Shown here one piece after another: positions 42,382-49,677 of a DNA stretch of 64,000 nt. A program made the translations under genes and the position numbers. The stretch is from Thauera aromatica K172 (GTDB lineage Bacteria > Pseudomonadota > Gammaproteobacteria > Burkholderiales > Rhodocyclaceae): contig NZ_CP028339.1 in assembly GCF_003030465.1 (NCBI RefSeq), forward strand, positions 2,232,001 to 2,296,000, in the 5' to 3' direction. Position 1 is the first letter of the stretch, and each line of letters opens with the position of its first letter. Under the pieces are notes generated by a model, which was not told the origin of the DNA, ran no database searches, and was given only the letters and a program-made list of their open reading frames with translations.

Positions 42382-43260
42382 TCACCCCTCGCCGAAGATC
42401 ATTCGCTTGGCCTCATCGGCCGCCTGTCGGTTGCGGTCGGCCAGTGTCGGGGAGGCGCGCGGCAGGGGTCGGACCTTGGCCGCATCCCGGCGCCGGCCTT
42501 CGGCGGCAGCGAGGATCCAGGCGAACCCCTTGGTACGTGCAGCCGGCTCTTGCGCAACAGCGATGATTTCGTCGGGAGTGATGCCAGCTTCCAGCAGCGC
42601 CAGGAGCTTCGGATTGCTGGCACTGGCGGTTTGCAGGCCGGCATTCCGAAGGGCCTTGCAAACCTGGCCGGCGACTTGGGCGATGGACTGAGCGTCGCTG
42701 TGCGGGGTGCTCTGCGCCGCGCGCGAGTCCTCGCTTGTCGACGGAGACGGAGACGGAGACGGAGACGGAGACGGAGACGGAGACGGTGCACTGCTATTTT
42801 CTGCTGCTCGCATGCTTGTAGCAGGCTCATTCAGTGCTATCGCATTGCTACTAGCAGAAGGACGCAGGCGTGCGGCGTACTCCGGCATCATCTCTGCAGC
42901 CTTCTCGCGTCCGTGGTGCTTGCAGAGCGCAAGCCACTTCGCCTTTTCAGATCGAGCATCCGCACCGGCCGCCCACGGGTTATGTTCTGCCCAGTCGTGG
43001 ATTGCGTAGGCTCCGTCATCGCCGTCGATGAACCCCACCTCGACGAGCGCGCTGATGAACGCCCCTTCCTCGCCTTGCCAGTCCGCAGCAAGCTCAATGT
43101 CCTCGCCGGTCATTCCGGACAGGTCGCCATCCGGGCGCGCTTGAGCCACCCAGAGAAACAGGCAAACGAGTCGCCACGCCCCAGCCTCTCCGACTCTCCG
43201 GATCAGCTTCTTGGTCTTCGGGTGCGACGGCAGGCCGACGCTGATACGCGCATCTAACAT
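42382..43260 (-). CDS. Replication initiator/DnaT-like protein with Ser-Pro repeat linker
   Basis: 292 residues. The N-terminal part (LDARISVGLPSHPKTKKLIR, then WRLVCLFLWVAQARPDGDLS) is a winged-helix domain as in phage O-like and DnaT-like replication proteins. A linker of seven Ser-Pro pairs follows at about 160-173, encoded by a hexanucleotide repeat, then a helical C-terminal domain. Upstream HNH stop and this start share a base. Confidence 0.78.
   Translation of the reverse strand: MLDARISVGLPSHPKTKKLIRRVGEAGAWRLVCLFLWVAQARPDGDLSGMTGEDIELAADWQGEEGAFISALVEVGFIDGDDGAYAIHDWAEHNPWAAGADARSEKAKWLALCKHHGREKAAEMMPEYAARLRPSASSNAIALNEPATSMRAAENSSAPSPSPSPSPSPSPSPSTSEDSRAAQSTPHSDAQSIAQVAGQVCKALRNAGLQTASASNPKLLALLEAGITPDEIIAVAQEPAARTKGFAWILAAAEGRRRDAAKVRPLPRASPTLADRNRQAADEAKRMIFGEG
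42743..42784. repeat. Hexanucleotide microsatellite (GGAGAC)7
   Basis: Seven perfect tandem copies of GGAGAC on the plus strand, encoding Ser-Pro repeats in the replication gene. Copy number can change without frame loss. Confidence 0.95.
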
Positions 43261-43766
43261 CAGGTAGCCTCGCTGCCGTCTTTGTGGCTGTACGCGCGCT
43301 CAATCTGAGCCAGGCGCTTGCTGACGTACTCCTTGGCAATGAAAACGAGTTCGTCAATAACGACCGGCTCGCACACGCTCCACGCCATTGCTTCGAGAAT
43401 CGCGTCCAATGACTCCTTGGCCTTCTCCTGCCCACAGGACGCACGCAAACTGGCAACCAGGTTGCGGATCGTGCCAACATCCCCGGCCAGAAGCCCGAGG
43501 CTGCGAAGCTCACGGATAAGGCCGGTCTCATACTCGCCACGGGTTTCGTGTTCGTCCTCATGGCAAGTTGCGCAGAGCGTCACGAGGGCGCTGCTCGGGT
43601 ATTCCCACGGCGCCTTGCTGCTCTCGTAGTAGAGGTGGTGCACGTTCAGGGTCTTTTCGTTCTCACCGCACTGCACGCATGAGAACTGGTCTCGGCTCAT
43701 GATTTCGAGCCGCTTCTTCTGCCAGTTCGGGTGGAGCAACAGCTGTCGGTACGAATCCTTCTTCAT
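43260..43766 (-). CDS. HNH endonuclease
   Basis: 168 residues. HNH signature: CVQCGENEKTLNVHHLYYES and LVTLCATCHEDEH, with two CxxC zinc pairs and the catalytic HH. The long C-terminal helical part is unusual for packaging HNH proteins. It stands at the head of the replication genes, not near terminase, so a homing or recombination nuclease role is more likely than packaging. Confidence 0.85.
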   Translation of the reverse strand: MKKDSYRQLLLHPNWQKKRLEIMSRDQFSCVQCGENEKTLNVHHLYYESSKAPWEYPSSALVTLCATCHEDEHETRGEYETGLIRELRSLGLLAGDVGTIRNLVASLRASCGQEKAKESLDAILEAMAWSVCEPVVIDELVFIAKEYVSKRLAQIERAYSHKDGSEAT

Positions 43767-43888
43767 GCCTCGCCTCCCATCCCGCCCGTAAAAGGGTCGG
43801 GCGTGCGGGGGCGGGCAGGCATCGCCCCCGCGCCGGTGGCCACCGGCTGCCCGATTGAAAGAAGAAGGTCTTCGTGCCGGAAAGGCAT
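43763..43888 (-). CDS. Small 41-residue coupled protein
   Basis: MPFRHEDLLLSIGQPVATGA start, proline/glycine-rich end. Its ATG shares a base with the antirepressor stop (TGATG) and its stop overlaps the HNH start (ATGA), so it is embedded in a translationally coupled chain. No function recognised. Confidence 0.55.
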   Translation of the reverse strand: MPFRHEDLLLSIGQPVATGAGAMPARPRTPDPFTGGMGGEA

Positions 43889-44706
43889 CACTGGATCGTC
43901 CTCACAGACGGCGCCGGCAGCGCCTTCGGCTTGCGCGGCTTCGGCAAGGCATTGGGCGGCATCGCGCGGCCCCGGCTCGCGTGCGGCTCGAACGGCGCCA
44001 CATCGCCCTCGCGCAGCGCGCGCAGGCCCGCAATGGCCGCGCGGGCGACCGCCTCGGCAAAGCCGCACTCCTGGCCCCACGCGCCACTGAATCCGCCCTG
44101 TTGTGCATGGTCGAACGCCGGCCCGGAGAGGGCGGTCTGGATCGCCTTGCACGCTTCGGCTTCATCGAACTCGGCGAGCTGCGCCACCTCGGCGAAGAAC
44201 GCCGCACCCTGCGCGAACGCCGCGCCCCAGTCGTCATCCTGCCCGTGCGCCACGCTCCAGTTGATGAGCCGCCCCTGCTCGTCGCGGCGGGTGAAGGAAA
44301 GGTCGTCGCGGCTGCGGATTGCCCGCTTCACCGGGGCGGCCGCCGGCGCCGGCAGGCCCAGTGCCTGCTTCTCCATCGCGATGAAGTAGCGCCGCGCCAG
44401 GCGGCCCTGCGCGTTGTTCTCGACCATCGACAGCTCTTTGGCCATGTCGAGGGAGAGGTGGTAGTCGGTGCTGTTGTGACCGCCGCGGGTTTTGCTTCCC
44501 AGATTTGGGAAGCAAACGGTGAAGTCTTCGCCTTCGACGAATCCGTACTGCTCGATGCGCAACTTGATCCAGTCGGGGAATTTCTTGCCGACCTGCAAGA
44601 AGGCATGCAGATCGCGGGCATTGCACAGAAGGGTTTCGATGCCGGCCAGGGTGCCGGTGAAAACGGGGACGAGCGCGGTGGACGCGCCTTGGGCGGGGTG
44701 TGCCAT
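43888..44706 (-). CDS. AntA/AntB-type antirepressor
   Basis: 272 residues. Residues 30-115 (VGKKFPDWIKLRIEQYGFVE, then LSLDMAKELSMVENNAQGR and ARRYFIAMEKQ) form a clear AntA/AntB domain. The C-terminal part is alanine-rich with a basic proline tail. ATG 44706 fits the domain; the open frame continues upstream only by chance. This is a second antirepressor besides the BRO one. A perfect 11-bp-arm palindrome lies in the coding part (44491-44516) and a 7-bp-arm palindrome just upstream of the start. Confidence 0.85.
   Translation of the reverse strand: MAHPAQGASTALVPVFTGTLAGIETLLCNARDLHAFLQVGKKFPDWIKLRIEQYGFVEGEDFTVCFPNLGSKTRGGHNSTDYHLSLDMAKELSMVENNAQGRLARRYFIAMEKQALGLPAPAAAPVKRAIRSRDDLSFTRRDEQGRLINWSVAHGQDDDWGAAFAQGAAFFAEVAQLAEFDEAEACKAIQTALSGPAFDHAQQGGFSGAWGQECGFAEAVARAAIAGLRALREGDVAPFEPHASRGRAMPPNALPKPRKPKALPAPSVRTIQ
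44491..44516. promoter_or_regulatory. 26-bp perfect palindrome inside the AntA/AntB gene
   Basis: TTTGCTTCCCA / TGGGAAGCAAA with loop GATT. The CTTCCCA half-site recurs at 44749, 44783 (inverse) and 44912, outside the gene. The set may be operators around the antirepressor promoter. Confidence 0.5.
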
Positions 44707-44859
44707 GGTGATGTGCTCCGATCGGTTCGTTGCGAACCGCCCATCTCGCTTCCCAACGAGGGTGGGCGGCATCCGAACGGGGTGGGAAGTACCGGCGGAG
44801 CACCGGCGAGCCTTGCGGCTCCCCCGCCCGGCGCCGCCCATAGAGGACACACCAGACGC

Positions 44860-44893
44860 AAAAAAGCCGCTCTGCAGAACGCTGTGCGGCTTT
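44860..44893 (-). terminator. Leftward terminator upstream of the AntA/AntB gene
   Basis: Minus strand: AAAGCCGC, 15-nt loop, GCGGCTTT followed by more T (six in all). It lies in the path of the leftward early transcript between the RHH gene (45612) and the antirepressor, so that transcript must be antiterminated or restarted. Confidence 0.8.
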
Positions 44894-44989
44894 CGGCCGC
44901 TCCGATTCGGGCTTCCCAACCCGGTCGCCGGCTGTTTTCCGGCGACAGGCGAAGAGTAGTCCGGGCGGGCATGCAAGTCAATGCTTGTG

Positions 44990-45008
44990 TGTGCATTCGA
45001 ATGTGCAT
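44990..45008. promoter_or_regulatory. Probable BrnA operator before brnT
   Basis: CATTCGAATG palindrome within two direct copies of TGTGCAT (44990-44996 and 45002-45008), 13 bp before brnT. BrnA-type antitoxins repress their own operon through such repeats; identity of the binding protein is inferred. Confidence 0.5.
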
Positions 45009-45020
45009 ACACTGCAAGGC

Positions 45021-45296
45021 ATGGAGATTGAATTCGACCCGGAGAAAGCTGCGCTGAACCCCTTGAACCACGAAGGGGTGACGTTTCAAGAAGCGGCGCC
45101 GGTGCTGCTCGACCCGTATGCCCTGACCCGTGAGGATGAGGATGCCACGGGCGAACCCCGCTTTGTGACGCTGGGCATGGGCGGCCGGGGCCGGATTCTG
45201 ATCGTGGTGTGGACGCTGCGCGGTGACAATCCGCGCCTGATTTCGGCCTGGAAGGCCAACAAACCGCAACGGAGCCGCTATGAGCAACAATTCTGA
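45021..45296 (+). CDS. brnT: BrnT-type RNase toxin
   Basis: 91 residues, MEIEFDPEKAALNPLNHEGV start and FQEAAPVLLDPYALTREDED, RFVTLGMGGRGRILIVVWTL, RLISAWKANKPQRSRYEQ. This is the full BrnT pattern (RelE-like ribonuclease, R/S/K near the end). Toxin precedes antitoxin as in other brnTA pairs and overlaps it by 17 bp. Could stabilise the prophage or act in defence. Confidence 0.92.
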   Translation: MEIEFDPEKAALNPLNHEGVTFQEAAPVLLDPYALTREDEDATGEPRFVTLGMGGRGRILIVVWTLRGDNPRLISAWKANKPQRSRYEQQF

Positions 45297-45570
45297 CCCG
45301 ATGTTCGAGCAGTACGCCGACATGGATTTCACCGACGCCAAGCCCGTCGCCAAGGTGCCGGCGCTGGCCCGGCTTCAGGCCGAGCGCGGCGGCAAGTCGC
45401 GCATCACCATCCGCATCGATAACGCGACCTTGGCCGTGTTCAAGGCCCGCGCCGAAATGGCCGGCGGCAACTACCAGACGCTGATGAACGAGGCGTTGGC
45501 TCAGGCTGCGCAGGGGGTGACGCTGGCCGACGTGGTGCGCGAGACGATCCGGCAGGAGCTGCGCCACTAA
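45280..45570 (+). CDS. brnA: BrnA-type antitoxin
   Basis: 96 residues. The C-terminal GKSRITIRIDNATLAVFKAR and NYQTLMNEALAQA form the ribbon-helix-helix domain; the N-terminus binds toxin. Overlaps brnT and converges with an Arc-type gene. Confidence 0.9.
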   Translation: MSNNSDPMFEQYADMDFTDAKPVAKVPALARLQAERGGKSRITIRIDNATLAVFKARAEMAGGNYQTLMNEALAQAAQGVTLADVVRETIRQELRH

Positions 45571-45611
45571 GCGAAGATCGGCCGCCCCCGCGCCGGCCGC
45601 CTGGATCGCAC

Positions 45612-45872
45612 TCATTCCCCTTGCCCGCCCGATTCCTTCCCTGCTCCGGCAACCAAGGCCAAGCGGTGGGCATATAGACTGGCCACGTACTCATGACCAT
45701 GGACGTGCAGCATGACGAGCTCGCGCAGGTACTCGCTGGTGGACATGCCGGCATTGCGCGCCGCGCGGTCCAGCCCGTCCTTGGTGTCCTCGGGAACGCG
45801 GATCTTCGGCAGCTCGGCCGTGAGTTTGCCCAGCGGGCTGGTGTGGCCGCTGCGGCTCAATGAAAGTGACAT
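45612..45872 (-). CDS. Ribbon-helix-helix protein, paralogue of the 49.3-kb gene
   Basis: 86 residues: GKLTAELPKIRVPEDTKDGL and DRAARNAGMSTSEYLRELVM form an RHH fold with a C-terminal tail. The same arrangement, GKLTAEIPKIRVPDDTKDEL, is found at 49342-49605, so the prophage carries two paralogues. Leftward, after the cro-like gene; a DNA-binding regulator is likely. Starts at ATG 45872 with GAGAG upstream. Confidence 0.75.
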   Translation of the reverse strand: MSLSLSRSGHTSPLGKLTAELPKIRVPEDTKDGLDRAARNAGMSTSEYLRELVMLHVHGHEYVASLYAHRLALVAGAGKESGGQGE

Positions 45873-45958
45873 GACAGGTCTCTCCGGAAAAAGGGCGGCT
45901 TCCCCGATGCGGGTAGGATGTGAAGTTCCACCAACACGTCCTTCACAAAGGGGAAGCC

Positions 45959-46219
45959 ATGAACGGGAACATCGCCCAGTTGCAAGCGGGCACATTCGGG
46001 TCGCAGGCCGCAATGCAAGCGGTGCTGAGAGCGCTCCTCACAACGCACCCCGACATCGACGTGCTGCTGCGCGCCTTGAAGTTCGAAGGAGAAGAAGCGC
46101 TTTCATTGCTGCTCGGTATGCACGTGCCTGACGCATCGCTAGACGCTTTCCGCGATACGTGGAATCACTTGGTTCCATTCCCAGATGGCGGGCCAGATTC
46201 GCTAGACCCTCGGCTCTAG
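45959..46219 (+). CDS. Hypothetical helical protein
   Basis: 86 residues, MNGNIAQLQAGTFGSQAAMQ then AVLRALLTTHPDIDVLLRAL, FEGEEALSLLLGMHVPDASL. Good ribosome site (AAAGGGGAA). Rightward, between leftward control genes, so it may be an independent lysogeny gene. Pattern LLTTHPDxxxLLxAL is seen in some phage proteins; function unknown. Confidence 0.6.
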   Translation: MNGNIAQLQAGTFGSQAAMQAVLRALLTTHPDIDVLLRALKFEGEEALSLLLGMHVPDASLDAFRDTWNHLVPFPDGGPDSLDPRL

Positions 46220-46267
46220 TGGATCGGGGGCAAGCAGCCAGAATGACGGATCCGCGGTCGGCAGCCA

Positions 46268-46540
46268 TCACACCGCCTCCCCCCGCCGATCGGGCTCGAC
46301 CCGGCGGTCGGTGACGCCGTGCTCGCCTGCGCCGTACAGCGGGTGGGGGGTGGGGGGGGGGGAAGAGGCGTCTGAGAACGCATCCGGGCGCGCAAGCCGG
46401 AGAAACTTCAGCCAAGGCTTCGGTATGCCCGCCTTTCGCCACTCCGACACGGACGGCGGCTTGAGATCGCACATCTTCGCTACGGCGGTGGTGCCGCCGA
46501 GCCGGTCGATGAGCGCTGAGGGGGTGGTGTTTGAGTCCAT
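46268..46540 (-). CDS. Cro-like helix-turn-helix regulator (likely leaderless mRNA)
   Basis: 90 residues; SALIDRLGGTTAVAKMCDLK and PPSVSEWRKAGIPKPWLKFL form a Cro/YdaS-type HTH. First gene of the leftward operon that leads to replication and late genes, divergent from the CI-like gene, so the Cro role fits. The ATG (46540) is 6 bp after the -10 box, so the transcript should start at or next to the start codon. C-terminal tail is proline/charge-rich. Confidence 0.75.
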   Translation of the reverse strand: MDSNTTPSALIDRLGGTTAVAKMCDLKPPSVSEWRKAGIPKPWLKFLRLARPDAFSDASSPPPTPHPLYGAGEHGVTDRRVEPDRRGEAV

Positions 46541-46545
46541 ACACA

Positions 46546-46575
46546 ATATTAGGCGCACCTAACCAGCGAGGTCAA
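46546..46575 (-). promoter_or_regulatory. Leftward early promoter (PR-like) with operator
   Basis: TTGACC (46575-46570), 18 bp, TAATAT (46551-46546). The operator TTAGGCGCACCTAA (46549-46562) covers the -10 box. Its last 17 bp match the other early promoter at 16 positions. Confidence 0.82.
46549..46562. promoter_or_regulatory. Repressor operator OR1
   Basis: TTAGGCGCACCTAA, near-perfect palindrome. Related copies: TTAGGCTTCCCTAC at 46597-46610, half-site TATGCCTA at 46577-46584, and two perfect ones near 50.85 kb. Confidence 0.78.
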
Positions 46576-46596
46576 GTATGCCTATTGCGCCTCTTG

Positions 46597-46610
46597 TTAG
46601 GCTTCCCTAC
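46597..46610. promoter_or_regulatory. Repressor operator OR-like, adjacent to the cI start
   Basis: TTAGGCTTCCCTAC, imperfect copy of the operator, directly before ATG 46611. It could serve for autoregulation of the repressor. Confidence 0.55.
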
Positions 46611-47039
46611 ATGAGCACGCTTGCCGACCGCATCCAAGAAGCGCTAGACGACACAGGAGCCATCGCTGCGGATTTGGCACGCGCGTGCGGCGTCAAGCCG
46701 CCGTCGGTCAGCGCATGGCTTTCCGGGGACACAAAATCGCTGAAGTCGTCCACCGCCATCCGTGCCGCAGAATTTCTAAAGGTGAATCAGCTCTGGCTGA
46801 CCGAAGGCCGCGGCCCCAAGCGCCCCGAGGGCGGGGCGGCGGCCTTGCCGGAGCCGGAGAGCGCCGAGCCGACCGTCGCCGATCTGCTCGAGCGCTTACG
46901 TGCCGAGATCTCGACCCAGCCCGAGGCGGTCAAGCGTGCGATCGCCGAGTTGGTAACCGAGTATGTGACTACGCCAGATGCGTCTGCAGGCAAGGCTGTT
47001 GCGGACGCCATTCTGAGAATCCTTGGACCGCGTACATGA
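46611..47039 (+). CDS. CI-like phage repressor (HTH, no peptidase domain)
   Basis: 142 residues. LADRIQEALDDTGAIAADLA, RACGVKPPSVSAWLSG form an HTH_3 domain; the C-terminal part is a helical region without LexA/CI-type protease. It may therefore be removed by antirepressors rather than RecA-induced cleavage, which fits the two antirepressor genes. A start at 46578 with GAGG upstream is possible but would place the operator in the gene. Stop overlaps the nucleotidyltransferase start (ATGA). Confidence 0.8.
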   Translation: MSTLADRIQEALDDTGAIAADLARACGVKPPSVSAWLSGDTKSLKSSTAIRAAEFLKVNQLWLTEGRGPKRPEGGAAALPEPESAEPTVADLLERLRAEISTQPEAVKRAIAELVTEYVTTPDASAGKAVADAILRILGPRT

Positions 47040-47491
47040 TTCCAGAACACGACGAACACGGCCTGCTCCCGCCAGGCATCCATGCCTGCACGCTGGACGA
47101 AGTGCGTCGGCGCTTTTGTTGGACGGATCGCCGGACGCTGCTGTTCAATGGTCTGCGCAAGCTGATCAACGAATGGTGGCTCCCGCAGGGCATTGACGGG
47201 AGTGTGCTGATCGACGGCAGCTTTTCCCGCACCAAGGCCGAGCCGGAAGACATTGACGCGGTGTTCGACCTGGCGCCGGACGCCCCCTTTGAGCGTGTCG
47301 CCATTTGCCTGGTCCGCACGCAGACAGAACACGCGCGGCTGAAGTCGATCTATCATGTCGACGTGTGGGCGCGTCATCCTCTGATCAAGAACGACCTGTC
47401 GCTGTTCTTTCAGTACCTAGGAGACAAAGGCGCAGCAGAACTGAACCTGCAGCGCACACATCCAAAAGGCATTCTCAGGATTTCACCATGA
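47036..47491 (+). CDS. Nucleotidyltransferase-like protein (DUF6932 type)
   Basis: 151 residues. IPEHDEHGLLPPGIHACTLD then RRTLLFNGLRKLI and the polymerase-beta-type motif GSFSRTKAEPEDIDAVF with GS at 61-62 and metal Asp at 72 and 74. Such minimal nucleotidyltransferases are toxins or defence enzymes in several systems. It is coupled by ATGA to the CI-like gene before and to a 324-residue gene after, so it is expressed in the lysogen. Substrate unknown. Confidence 0.8.
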   Translation: MIPEHDEHGLLPPGIHACTLDEVRRRFCWTDRRTLLFNGLRKLINEWWLPQGIDGSVLIDGSFSRTKAEPEDIDAVFDLAPDAPFERVAICLVRTQTEHARLKSIYHVDVWARHPLIKNDLSLFFQYLGDKGAAELNLQRTHPKGILRISP

Positions 47492-48462
47492 GCCAAACCG
47501 GTTTTCCTGCCTGGAACGGCAGCCCAAAAGACGCCATGCGCGTTTTTCTGGAGCACTGCATGGAAGTCGGACTGCTGGCTGCGCGAAACGGAATGGAGGT
47601 CAGACCCAACGAGCTTGTATCCGGGGTAATCGATCAGCTCGACAAGATCGCTCGCGAGTCCTACCCGTTGTTTCAGGTCATCGAAAATTCAGATCTGGTG
47701 CTGCATGCAGAAGGCCCTGGCGCGCAGCATGACTTACCTTGGCTGTCCGCGCTCAACTGGCTGACCAGCACGGCCAACAAGAACATGCGCGGGCTGCTGC
47801 GCACCATGATTGACTTGATGGGCGTCGACGGTAAGCGCGTCGCTCGCGAAGCCGATCTGCGCCTGTCCGGCCTTGCGCCAGGTAGCGTGTGGATTGGCCT
47901 CAAGCTGATGGTGCCAGACTCCCCCTTGCTGCCCGCAGACATCCAACTGGGCTATCGGCTGTCTGAAGCCGCCGCCCGCCTGCCCATGCTGGCCCGCTTC
48001 ATCGACGACGAAGGGCTGCGCCCAGGCTTGCGCGAAGCGGAGCCTGATCCCGCCCAGCGCGATGCCGCCATGAGCTCTCTTCTTGCGTTTGCCCCGACCG
48101 GCAAGCGCGGCATTCACACGCTGGGCATTTCGTCCCGCGAATACGGCGCCGCCACACTATCGCAACGAGAGCGCGTCGTGCTTCAGGAAGCGCTTCGCCG
48201 CCCTGTTGATAGCCGCCTGCGTGCAGGCGTCTTGCAGGGTGAAGTGCGTGAGGCCGACCTGGATAAGACGCGATTCCACCTACGCACAGCTGACGGTATC
48301 GTGCGCTGCGTTCATTCTGCACTGCGCGTCGATCAAGCGCGCAGCATGCTGGGGCGCATGCACAGTGTGTCTGGAAAATACGAAACCGATGCGGATGGCC
48401 GCCCTCGCTTGATGTACGTCGAGCGCATCGAGCCCATGCCGGAAAGCGCCTCCTTGCTCTAG
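47488..48462 (+). CDS. Unknown partner of the nucleotidyltransferase
   Basis: 324 residues. MSQTGFPAWNGSPKDAMRVF start, helical N-terminal half, then a beta-rich C-terminal third: LDKTRFHLRTADGIVRCVHS and the end RPRLMYVERIEPMPESASLL. No known motif. The 4-bp overlap with the nucleotidyltransferase gene indicates joint production; it may be an antitoxin, sensor or effector partner. Part of a three-gene repressor operon. Confidence 0.72.
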   Translation: MSQTGFPAWNGSPKDAMRVFLEHCMEVGLLAARNGMEVRPNELVSGVIDQLDKIARESYPLFQVIENSDLVLHAEGPGAQHDLPWLSALNWLTSTANKNMRGLLRTMIDLMGVDGKRVAREADLRLSGLAPGSVWIGLKLMVPDSPLLPADIQLGYRLSEAAARLPMLARFIDDEGLRPGLREAEPDPAQRDAAMSSLLAFAPTGKRGIHTLGISSREYGAATLSQRERVVLQEALRRPVDSRLRAGVLQGEVREADLDKTRFHLRTADGIVRCVHSALRVDQARSMLGRMHSVSGKYETDADGRPRLMYVERIEPMPESASLL

Positions 48463-48575
48463 ACGGATGCCGCGGCCGGACCGCAAGCTGCCGCCTGATC
48501 TGCTGCCCGTTTAGCGCAGCCCGTATCGTCGGCGCGGTGCGCGGGGCGGTAAAAAAGTACAGATAGGAGGCGCTT

Positions 48576-48872
48576 ATGAACTCTGCGGGGGTGTTTTCCC
48601 GGCTATCCAGGGGGGTCGCAGTGTGGTTTGCGGTCGCCAGCCTGTATTCCCCCGCCTTCTGGGTCATATCCAAGTATGGCCTATCCACAGACGAAATCAG
48701 CCCCGCACACGGAGTTGCGCTTCTCCTGATGCTGCTCCCTCTATTGGTATTTTTGGAGTTCTCGTCCATGAGTCGAGAGCAGCACCAAGAGCACCTTGAG
48801 GAAGAGCGCCAAGCGTTCCGCCAAGGTTATTCAGAAGGGCGAGCAGCGGGGAGACAAGAAAGAATCCGCTGA
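48576..48872 (+). CDS. Small membrane protein with two TM segments
   Basis: 98 residues, strong site AGGAGG before ATG. Two hydrophobic stretches (about 13-33 and 47-66: GVALLLMLLPLLVFLEF), then a charged tail EEERQAFRQGYSEGRAAGRQ. Its place in the lysogeny region suggests conversion or exclusion; unproven. Confidence 0.6.
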   Translation: MNSAGVFSRLSRGVAVWFAVASLYSPAFWVISKYGLSTDEISPAHGVALLLMLLPLLVFLEFSSMSREQHQEHLEEERQAFRQGYSEGRAAGRQERIR

Positions 48873-48935
48873 CGATCGCGCCGCGGGGCAGCGCCAGTCG
48901 CGGGGAGACTGAGGATTTTCAGGAGGAGGGTAACC

Positions 48936-49124
48936 ATGCGTGCATTCTTGATCTTCACTGCAGCACTTTTCAGCTTCATTGTCACGCCGTCGATGGCTGG
49001 AGCTCAACCGGCCTCGATCTCCGAACAGGTGATCCTCGAGCACGGTGGAGGCTGCCGAAAGAGTTCGCCTCCAGGCAAGTGCTGCCACATGGACAACCGC
49101 GCGGGCAAAGTTCATTGCCATTGA
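48936..49124 (+). CDS. Small secreted Cys/His-rich protein 1
   Basis: 62 residues with a signal peptide (MRAFLIFTAALFSFIVTPSM, cleavage after AGA) and a mature end GKCCHMDNRAGKVHCH. The HxDxRxGxxHCH end resembles the next small protein (GCHTDHRTGAYHCH). Strong AGGAGG. Probably periplasmic and metal- or disulfide-bound. Confidence 0.62.
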   Translation: MRAFLIFTAALFSFIVTPSMAGAQPASISEQVILEHGGGCRKSSPPGKCCHMDNRAGKVHCH

Positions 49125-49341
49125 TGCAAGAACGGATAAGCCAGCCTCAGACTCCGCCCGTGATCACGATTCCGCAGCCTACACCGACCAGCTGCGGACG
49201 ACGGCAGACTTATTACCTGTGAGCGCCGCCAGATCAACCACCATGGCCGCCTGCGGCGACGGCGTGGTGCGCGAGGCGGTGAAGCGGCGCAAGGGAGGCG
49301 AGAATTGACCAATGCAGCCAACGGCATCGTGGAGTAGCCCC
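49125..49341. other. Gap with two short coupled open frames
   Basis: ATG 49123 gives a 32-residue proline-rich frame (QTPPVITIPQPTPTSCGR) linked by TGATG to the previous stop; a GTG frame follows by GTGA overlap and ends 49308. The couplings look like real micro-genes or remnants of a larger secreted gene. Not called as CDS. Confidence 0.35.
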
Positions 49342-49605
49342 ATGCCGCCCATCAACTTCTCCCGCTCCGGGCGCACCGGCCCGTTCGGCAAGCTCACCGC
49401 CGAAATCCCCAAGATCCGCGTCCCGGACGACACCAAGGACGAGCTCGAGCGCCTTGCCCGGGCGGCCGGCATCACCCTCTCCGAATACCTGCGCGACCTC
49501 CTGATGGTCCATGCGCACGGCGTGGATGTCGTGCGCGCGCTGTACGAAGAGCGCCTGTCGGCCGTCTCCCGCAACCTGGACGACAACGGAAAGATCGCGG
49601 GGTGA
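49342..49605 (+). CDS. Ribbon-helix-helix protein, second paralogue
   Basis: 87 residues: GKLTAEIPKIRVPDDTKDEL and ERLARAAGITLSEYLRDLLM. Same family as the 45.6-kb gene. ATG 49342 has GGAG 7 bp upstream. Probably a regulator of the accessory genes. Confidence 0.72.
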   Translation: MPPINFSRSGRTGPFGKLTAEIPKIRVPDDTKDELERLARAAGITLSEYLRDLLMVHAHGVDVVRALYEERLSAVSRNLDDNGKIAG

Positions 49606-49677
49606 GATTGCCCCCCGCTGCGCTGCTGGCGTCTGCCGTGCCGTACCATGACGGCTCCATAACCTGCGGAGTCCATC

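Larger units (their letters stand above)
44707..45020. other. Regulatory gap between AntA/AntB gene and brnT
   Basis: 314 bp without a gene. It holds the palindrome CGGTTCG-TTG-CGAACCG (44723-44739), three CTTCCCA/TGGGAAG half-sites, the minus-strand terminator at 44860-44893, a short stem near 44925-44945, and the palindrome CATTCGAATG (44994-45003) flanked by two TGTGCAT direct repeats before brnT. Promoters for both neighbours probably lie here. Confidence 0.6.

Noticed and set aside
42743-42784. CRISPR-like tandem repeat
   Set aside because: Direct hexamers without spacers, inside a coding gene.
46578-46610. Upstream start for the CI-like gene at 46578
   Set aside because: It has GAGG upstream but adds a non-HTH leader and puts the operator in the gene; kept only as an alternative.
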